Origin: Bacteroidota bacterium | GTDB lineage: Bacteria; Bacteroidota; Bacteroidia; Flavobacteriales; Crocinitomicaceae | Assembly: GCA_029558435.1 (NCBI GenBank) | Contig: JAKQEZ010000746.1 | Location: 1-9,789, forward strand | DNA: 9,789 nucleotides | Reading direction: 5' to 3' | Part shown: in pieces, positions 5,015-9,789 of the stretch | Layout: every line of letters starts with the position of its first letter | Numbering within the stretch: position 1 is the first letter of the stretch | Notes under the pieces: generated by a model | Database searches by the model: none | What the model was told of the DNA's origin: nothing | The model's input: the letters and a program-made list of their open reading frames with translations, nothing else | Program-made: the position numbers and the translations under genes

Positions 5015-6748
5015 ATGAACATAAATACATATTTCAGAAAAAAAAGCATTGCAAGCATCAATCAATGTTCACTCGAAGATGCTCATCAGAACTCTCTTGC
5101 CAAACATTTGGGCGTTAGAGACCTTACATCTTTAGGGATTGCAGCGATAATTGGTGCGGGAATTTTTACCACCATTGGACAAGCAAGTGCAGACGGTGGT
5201 CCTGCAGTTGCTTTTTTGTTCATTTTCACTTCTATTGCTTGTGGGTTTGCCGCTTTTGCGTATGCTGAGTTTGCTAGTGTTGTTCCTGTTTCTGGGAGCG
5301 CCTACACCTACAGTTATGTTGCATTTGGTGAGTTGTTTGCTTGGGTGATAGGCTGGGCTTTGATTATGGAATATGCCATTGGAAACATCACCGTGGCAAT
5401 TGGGTGGAGTGGCTATTTCACAGAACTACTGGCCAGTATGGGAATTCATTTTCCAGCTTGGACTTGCGTTGATTACTTCACAGCCAGCAAAGGTTTTGTA
5501 GAAGTTCAAGGATTGTTAGCTTCTGGTGTTACTATGGATAGCTTAACATTTGCTCAAAATGAGGCATATCAAGCGTGGGTGAACGCTCCTTCCCTTTTTG
5601 GATTGCGAATAATTGCCGATTTCCCAGCTTTGTTCATCACCTTTCTAATCACTTGGTTGGTATATAAAGGTATTAAAGAATCTAGAAATGCTGCCAATGC
5701 GATGGTTATCATCAAAATTGCGGTTGTGTTGTTGGTGATTGCTGTTGGAGCATTTTATGTAGATGTTGACAATTGGAGTCCATTTGCACCTAACGGAATT
5801 GGTGGTGTATTAAAAGGTGTTTCTGCTGTATTCTTTGCCTATATTGGCTTTGACGCTATTAGCACTACTGCCGAAGAATGTAAAAATCCACAACGTGATT
5901 TACCTCGAGGAATGATGTGGGCTATCATTATTTGTACGGTTTTATACATCCTCATTGCGCTCGTTTTAACTGGAATGGTTAGCTATAAAGAACTAGCAGT
6001 AAACGACCCTTTGGCGTTTGTTTTCAAAAAATTGGATTTAAAATGGCTGTCGGGAATTATTGCTGTTAGCGCCGTTATTGCAATGGCTAGTGTATTACTG
6101 GTTTTTCAAATTGGACAACCACGCATTTGGATGAGCATGAGTAGAGATGGTTTATTACCAAAACGATTTGCAAAAATCCACCCGAAATACAACACACCTT
6201 CTTTTTCAACCATTGTTACGGGTTTGATAGTTGGTGGTGGCGCCTTATTTTTAAACATGGAAACAGTAACCGATTTATGCAGTATCGGCACCTTGTTTGC
6301 CTTTGTTTTGGTGTGCGCAGGTGTGTTGCGTTTGGAAGAAATGGGAGTAGAACGAAAATTCAAAACTCCTTATGTCAATTCAAAATGGATTTTGCCTATT
6401 GGCACTATTGCTGGAATTGTGATTGCTTATTATTACAATACCGAAAATTTTATGCAATTCATTTTATCTACCCCAGCAACTGATAGCCAACAAAGCGCGC
6501 TTGCTGTTTTTGCACACAACATTCCTATGTGGATTTTCTTTGCCGTTGTTGTTTATCTTAACTACAAAGGGTTTAAGAAAAACTATTCACTCATTCCTGT
6601 ATTAGGCTTGCTGAGTTGCCTTTACATGATGTCTCAAATAGAGCTCAAAAACTGGCTCGGATTTGTTGTTTGGCTTGTTATCGGATTAGTAATTTACTTC
6701 CTATACGGTGCAAAACACAGTAAATTAGCCAATTCAACCAACAATTAA
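5015..6748 (+). CDS. APC-superfamily amino acid permease
   Basis: 577 residues, an inner-membrane protein with about 12-13 membrane segments after a roughly 35-residue cytoplasmic N-terminus. The APC signature in the first segment is present (SLGIAAIIGAGIF, GAGIF at 47-51), as is the sixth-segment region FFAYIGFDAIST at 273-284, followed by Glu287 and NPQRDLP (291-297), typical of the cationic amino acid transporter/YfnA-like group. Such proteins take up amino acids by proton symport or exchange; the substrate cannot be read here. A long extracytoplasmic loop (about 143-200), rich in small and polar residues, separates segments 4 and 5. ATG 5015 is used; MNINTYF precedes a normal polar N-tail. 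The stop at 6746-6748 shares bases with the stop of acs on the other strand, leaving no room for a separate terminator. GC content is visibly higher than in the preceding gene pair. Confidence 0.9.
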   Translation: MNINTYFRKKSIASINQCSLEDAHQNSLAKHLGVRDLTSLGIAAIIGAGIFTTIGQASADGGPAVAFLFIFTSIACGFAAFAYAEFASVVPVSGSAYTYSYVAFGELFAWVIGWALIMEYAIGNITVAIGWSGYFTELLASMGIHFPAWTCVDYFTASKGFVEVQGLLASGVTMDSLTFAQNEAYQAWVNAPSLFGLRIIADFPALFITFLITWLVYKGIKESRNAANAMVIIKIAVVLLVIAVGAFYVDVDNWSPFAPNGIGGVLKGVSAVFFAYIGFDAISTTAEECKNPQRDLPRGMMWAIIICTVLYILIALVLTGMVSYKELAVNDPLAFVFKKLDLKWLSGIIAVSAVIAMASVLLVFQIGQPRIWMSMSRDGLLPKRFAKIHPKYNTPSFSTIVTGLIVGGGALFLNMETVTDLCSIGTLFAFVLVCAGVLRLEEMGVERKFKTPYVNSKWILPIGTIAGIVIAYYYNTENFMQFILSTPATDSQQSALAVFAHNIPMWIFFAVVVYLNYKGFKKNYSLIPVLGLLSCLYMMSQIELKNWLGFVVWLVIGLVIYFLYGAKHSKLANSTNN

Positions 6749-8646
6749 AGTTTACCAGCAATCAATTCATCCACAATTTGTGGGTCGAGTAAAGTTGATG
6801 TATCACCAATTGTTGCAATATCGTCTTCGGCAATTTTTCGTAAGATGCGGCGCATAATTTTTCCTGAACGTGTTTTGGGTAATCCACTCACAAATTGAAT
6901 TTTTTCTGGAATGGCAATTCTACCAATTTCTTTGGTCACCGATTCAATGATGGAACCGCGCATCAAAATTTCATCTTCCACCTCATTTTCGCAAATAACA
7001 AACGCATAAACAGACTGTCCTTTTACTGGATGTGGATAGCCAACAACAGCAGATTCTACAATGTTATCGTTGGTATTGATAGCATTTTCAATTTCGGCAG
7101 TTCCAAAACGATGTCCCGATACGTTGATCACATCATCTACTCTACCTATAATTCTATACATTCCGTTTTTATCGCGTTTAGCACCATCTCCCGAAAAATA
7201 ATAGCCTTTGTAGTTGGAAAAATAGGTGTTTTTATAACGTTCATGGTCGCCCCATGTTGTTCTAAACATTGCCGGCCAAGGTGCTTTCATGCATAAATAC
7301 CCTTCCACATCCGCTTCTTGAATTTCGTTTCCTTCTTGGTCCAATAAAACAGGTAGCACTCCTGGCAATGGATAGCCCGCATACGTTGGTTTTAATGGTG
7401 AAAAATCACCCAATCCAGAAATCATAATGGAGCCTGTTTCTGTTTGCCACCAATTATCAACTACTGGGCAAATTTCTTTACCCACATGCAAATGATACCA
7501 TTTCCACGCTTCATCATTGATTGGTTCACCAACAGAACCGATAACTTTTAAAGAATCAAGGCTGTATGCCAACACATGATTATCGCCATGTGCCATTAAT
7601 GAACGAATTGCTGTTGGAGCCGTTAAAAATTGATTAACCCCATATTTATCTATTATTTGCCAAAATCTTCCTGGATCTGGATACGTTGGAATCCCTTCAA
7701 ACATAACCGTTGTTGCTCCCGAAACCAAAGGCGCGTAAACAATGTAAGAATGTCCCGTTATCCAACCAATATCAGCTGTGCACCAATAAATATCCGACTC
7801 ATTTCCTTGATAAACATTTAAAAATGAATAAGCTGTTCCCACCATATAACCAGCACAAGTATGTACCACACCTTTTGGTTTACCGGTTGAACCTGACGTG
7901 TACAATATAAAAAGCGGATCTTCAGCATCCATTGGTTCTGGAGCACATGTTTTTGGTTGTTGATAAACTTCATCTTCCCAGCGGTAATCACGTCCTTCTT
8001 TCATGTTTGGCAACCAATTCAAGCAATTGTAAACCAATACCTTTTCAACAGACGGACAATTTTCCAAGGCCTCATCCACCACTCTTTTCAATGGAATTTG
8101 TTTTGCACCACGATGCAAGCCATCAGCTGTAAGAATCATTTTTGCTTGCGCATCGTTTACTCTATCAGCAATTGCCGAAGATGAAAAACCAGCAAAAATC
8201 ACTGAGTGAATTGCACCAATTCTAGCACACGCTAACAATGCAATTGCCAATTCTGGAATCATTGGTAAATAAATGCACACACGATCGCCTTTTTGAATAC
8301 CGTGGCTTTTCAAAGTATTTGCCAACTGACAAACTTTTTCGTACAGTTCTTTATAGGTATAACGTACAAATCGTTCTTTCGGATCATTGGGTTCCCAAAT
8401 CAACGCTAGCTTATTTCCACGCGTTTCCAAATGCCTGTCGAGCGCATTTTCGGTAATATTTAATTGCGCACCTTTGAACCATTCCACTTTTGGATTTTCA
8501 AAGTCCCATTCTAAAACTTTGTCCCATTTTTTCATCCATTGAAATTCTTCGGCCACTTCGCCCCAAAATTTTTCAGGATTTTCTATACTGAGTTTATACT
8601 TAGCTTGATATTCTTCAAACGATTTGATTTGCAATTTATTCGACAT
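6745..8646 (-). CDS. acs: acetyl-CoA synthetase (AMP-forming)
   Basis: 633 residues from the ATG at 8644-8646, the normal Acs length. The enzyme activates acetate with ATP and CoA to acetyl-CoA, AMP and pyrophosphate in the cytoplasm. Visible landmarks: the phosphate loop YTSGSTGKPKG at 249-259; NWWQTETG at 398-405, whose second Trp is the residue that restricts the pocket to acetate in Acs; the hinge and C-terminal domain motif YRIIGRVDDVINVSGHR; and PKTRSGKIMRR with the catalytic lysine at 596, the lysine acetylated in enteric Acs. The frame stays open upstream to another ATG at 8685, but MSNKLQIKSFEEYQ is the usual N-terminus, so the shorter form is preferred. The gene converges on the permease and is divergent from tRNA-fMet. 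I found no convincing promoter for it in 8647-8750. Confidence 0.97.
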   Translation of the reverse strand: MSNKLQIKSFEEYQAKYKLSIENPEKFWGEVAEEFQWMKKWDKVLEWDFENPKVEWFKGAQLNITENALDRHLETRGNKLALIWEPNDPKERFVRYTYKELYEKVCQLANTLKSHGIQKGDRVCIYLPMIPELAIALLACARIGAIHSVIFAGFSSSAIADRVNDAQAKMILTADGLHRGAKQIPLKRVVDEALENCPSVEKVLVYNCLNWLPNMKEGRDYRWEDEVYQQPKTCAPEPMDAEDPLFILYTSGSTGKPKGVVHTCAGYMVGTAYSFLNVYQGNESDIYWCTADIGWITGHSYIVYAPLVSGATTVMFEGIPTYPDPGRFWQIIDKYGVNQFLTAPTAIRSLMAHGDNHVLAYSLDSLKVIGSVGEPINDEAWKWYHLHVGKEICPVVDNWWQTETGSIMISGLGDFSPLKPTYAGYPLPGVLPVLLDQEGNEIQEADVEGYLCMKAPWPAMFRTTWGDHERYKNTYFSNYKGYYFSGDGAKRDKNGMYRIIGRVDDVINVSGHRFGTAEIENAINTNDNIVESAVVGYPHPVKGQSVYAFVICENEVEDEILMRGSIIESVTKEIGRIAIPEKIQFVSGLPKTRSGKIMRRILRKIAEDDIATIGDTSTLLDPQIVDELIAGKL

Positions 8647-8750
8647 AGGGTTGACTGTTTTAATGTTGAAATTTTTGTTATACAAAGAACAACTAAATTA
8701 CATTTTTATTCTCTTCAAATCAAATAAATTTAATCTTTTTTGCAAAAATC

Positions 8751-8781
8751 ATTGCAGAATCAAATAAAGTAGCTATATTTG
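8751..8781 (+). promoter_or_regulatory. promoter of the initiator tRNA gene
   Basis: A perfect -7 box TATATTTG (8774-8781) lies 19 bp after ATTG (8751-8754), one base off the -33 box TTTG. This is the Bacteroidota housekeeping promoter layout. Transcription should begin near 8787, giving a leader of about 50 bases removed when the tRNA is processed. Confidence 0.75.
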
Positions 8782-8838
8782 CACTCGCAAACTCAAACGA
8801 GGGTTTTTCAAAAAGCAAATAATTTTTTAAAGATATAT

Positions 8839-8911
<73 letters not shown>

Positions 8912-8916
8912 CTAAG

Positions 8917-8943
8917 AAGGCAGTCAATTGATTGCCTTTTTTT
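8917..8943 (+). terminator. intrinsic terminator of tRNA-fMet
   Basis: AAGGCA (8917-8922) pairs with TGCCTT (8933-8938), the stem can be continued by a G-T pair and TCAA/TTGA, and a run of seven T follows (8937-8943). It begins six bases after the tRNA. The stem and T-run are textbook rho-independent. Confidence 0.85.
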
Positions 8944-9068
8944 GTTTTAATACTTTTCAACTTTTAGTTAGTTTATTATCACTCCTGCATCCCTCAATAC
9001 GCTTCGTTTCACTGCACACTCGGTCTGACGGGGTTCGTTGGATGATTTCAAATTAATTTATTCCCCTC

Positions 9069-9101
9069 TGCGTCCATTGCGCCTACTTTGCGCCCATTGC
9101 G
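9069..9101. repeat. two tandem 13-mers TGCGYCCATTGCG, period 20
   Basis: TGCGTCCATTGCG (9069-9081) is repeated as TGCGCCCATTGCG (9089-9101) with one mismatch and a 7-base spacer that itself ends in TT before the next TGCG. The block is much richer in GC than its surroundings and resembles short 'TTGCG' dispersed repeats found between Bacteroidota genes (recalled, not checked). Confidence 0.6.
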
Positions 9102-9150
9102 GTTAAAACCAAAATAAAGTACTTTATCTTGATAGGATAACGATAAATTC

Positions 9151-9164
9151 AGACAATTTTGTCT
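9151..9164. promoter_or_regulatory. palindrome AGACAA-TT-TTGTCT upstream of the pntA promoter
   Basis: Six-base arms, perfectly complementary, with a two-base centre. It ends 20 bp before the -33 box of the pntA promoter, a position that would suit an activator or repressor dimer. A protein-binding role is inference; six-base arms can arise by chance. Confidence 0.35.
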
Positions 9165-9184
9165 AAAACTTAACAGGAATAAAT

Positions 9185-9214
9185 TTTGAAAAAACCTAAA
9201 AAAATGTATTTTTG
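9185..9214 (+). promoter_or_regulatory. pntA promoter
   Basis: TTTG (9185-9188) is separated by 18 bp from TATTTTTG (9207-9214). Both boxes match the Bacteroidota consensus (TTTG and TAnnTTTG) exactly. Transcription should begin near 9220, which leaves a leader of about 75 bases before ATG 9296. Confidence 0.75.
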
Positions 9215-9231
9215 CAACTTTTAAAATTGAA

Positions 9232-9265
9232 AAGTAAAGTAAAGCCATCGTTTTTTACTTTATTT
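9232..9265 (+). promoter_or_regulatory. hairpin in the pntA 5' leader
   Basis: The stretch AAGTAAAGTAAAG (9232-9244) can pair with 9253-9265, centred on AAAGTAAA (9236-9243) with TTTACTTT (9254-9261), extended on both sides by A-U and G-U pairs to about 13 pairs around an 8-base loop. It begins about 12 bases after the likely transcription start and ends 30 bases before the ATG. The stem is mostly A-U, so stability is modest; it could protect the mRNA end or affect elongation. Confidence 0.4.
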
Positions 9266-9295
9266 GTTAGTTTGAATCTTATAAAACTAGAAAAT

Positions 9296-9789
9296 ATGAA
9301 AGTTGGAATTCCTGCGGAAATAGCAAACGACGAGTTAAGAGTAGCCGCAACTCCAAAAACAGTAAAGCGCCTTCAAAAGCAAGGTTTCAATGTATTCATC
9401 CAAAAAAATGCAGGCGCTAAAGCAAATTTTTCTGACAAAGAATTTGAAGAGGCTGGTGCCACCATTGTAGGCACTGCTGCTGAAATTTACAACAATTCTG
9501 ACATTGTATTAAAAGTACACGAACCTTCATTGGAGGAAGTGGACATGATGCGTGAAGGATTGGTATTATTGAGCTATTTATGGCCCGACCAAAACAAGGA
9601 ACTCATCCAAAAATTAGCAGATAAAAAAGTTAATGCCGTGGCAATGGATGCGATTCCTCGTATTTCAAGAGCTCAAAAAATGGACGTCCGTTCTTCAATG
9701 GCAAACATCTCTGGATACCGTGCTGTAATTGAAGGTTCTTACCATTTTGGAAGATTTTTAAACGGACAAATTACCGCTGCCGGAAAAGT
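9296..9789 (+). CDS. pntA: NAD(P) transhydrogenase subunit alpha, N-terminal part (cut by window edge)
   Basis: The first 164 codons of the NAD(H)-binding domain I of proton-pumping transhydrogenase, which moves hydride between NADH and NADP+ driven by the proton gradient. MKVGIPAEIAN and ELRVAATPKTV match the family start. The nucleotide-binding stretch PRISRAQKMD (121-130) and SSMANISGYRAVIE (133-146) keeps the contact residues Arg122, Gln127, Asp130 and Ser133 at the spacing of Rhodospirillum PntA (127, 132, 135, 138). GQITAAGK at the edge is also conserved. Alanine dehydrogenase is a homologue with a similar start, but RAQ and SSMANISGYRA mark PntA. Bacteroidota often split this protein into two alpha genes followed by pntB; the window ends before this can be seen. 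It has its own promoter and a structured leader. Confidence 0.93.
   Translation, partial: MKVGIPAEIANDELRVAATPKTVKRLQKQGFNVFIQKNAGAKANFSDKEFEEAGATIVGTAAEIYNNSDIVLKVHEPSLEEVDMMREGLVLLSYLWPDQNKELIQKLADKKVNAVAMDAIPRISRAQKMDVRSSMANISGYRAVIEGSYHFGRFLNGQITAAGK

Larger units (their letters stand above)
8944..9295. other. 352-bp non-coding region between tRNA-fMet and pntA
   Basis: No gene is credible here. From left to right it holds AT-rich spacer; a GC-richer repeat-like block (about 8985-9045) bounded by CATCC (8988-8992) and GGATG (9040-9044); a second repeat-like block with two copies of TGCGYCCATTGCG; a palindrome at 9151-9164; the pntA promoter; and a leader hairpin. The two GC-rich blocks look like Bacteroidota dispersed intergenic repeats, to be confirmed by counting genome copies. 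A minus-strand frame of 66 codons (9048-9248) runs through the second block and is judged spurious. Confidence 0.6.

Noticed and set aside
6740..6760. Bidirectional terminator between permease and acs.
   Set aside because: The genes touch at TTAA and no hairpin with T-runs is present there.
8647..8685. Upstream ATG for acs, adding 13 residues.
   Set aside because: The extension is Asn/Lys-rich and unlike Acs proteins, whose N-terminus fits the ATG at 8644-8646.
9048..9248. Minus-strand open frame of 66 codons between tRNA-fMet and pntA.
   Set aside because: It runs through the repeat block and the pntA promoter, has no family resemblance, and its C-terminal part is simply the translated TGCGYCCATTGCG repeat.

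Overview
The window is chromosomal DNA of a low-GC member of the Bacteroidota, most likely Flavobacteriia or a near relative. The evidence is the promoter type (TAnnTTTG -7 boxes with a TTTG-like -33 box upstream of the tRNA and of pntA), AT-rich start regions with no recognisable Shine-Dalgarno sequence, a tRNA gene without an encoded CCA, and the style of the proteins and intergenic repeats. No taxon below that level can be supported from the sequence alone.

Layout from left to right. (1) Positions 2-133 are the last 43 codons of an IS30-type transposase. (2) Positions 212-2964 form a compact same-strand sulfur gene set: a CstB-like persulfide dioxygenase/rhodanese fusion, a small exported rhodanese that overlaps it by 19 bp, and a YeiH-type 'putative sulfate exporter' membrane protein starting at TTG. 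Together they suggest oxidation of persulfide or sulfide sulfur in the cytoplasm, sulfane-sulfur transfer in the periplasm, and export of the sulfur oxyanion. (3) Positions 2965-4887 look like an accessory stretch. They hold a small exported DUF1573-like protein bracketed by two near-identical 12-mers (GACTGACGYTAG), then a very AT-rich MaoC-type hydratase and a GNAT acetyltransferase one base apart. (4) Positions 5015-6748 encode an APC-superfamily amino acid permease, preceded by a nested pair of inverted repeats that ends four bases before its start codon. (5) Positions 6745-8646 on the minus strand encode acetyl-CoA synthetase (acs). It converges on the permease so tightly that the two stop codons share the tetranucleotide TTAA. 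(6) Positions 8839-8911 are an initiator tRNA-fMet with its own promoter and a strong intrinsic terminator. (7) Positions 8944-9295 are non-coding, with dispersed-repeat-like sequence, a palindrome, a good promoter and a leader hairpin. (8) From 9296 the window enters pntA (NAD(P) transhydrogenase alpha subunit), cut off by the window edge.

Most of the window is ordinary housekeeping and metabolic DNA. The parts that deserve attention are the sulfur gene set directly behind an insertion sequence, the cassette-like DUF1573 region, the nested inverted repeats before the permease, and the leader architecture of pntA. I saw no clear previously undescribed multi-gene system.
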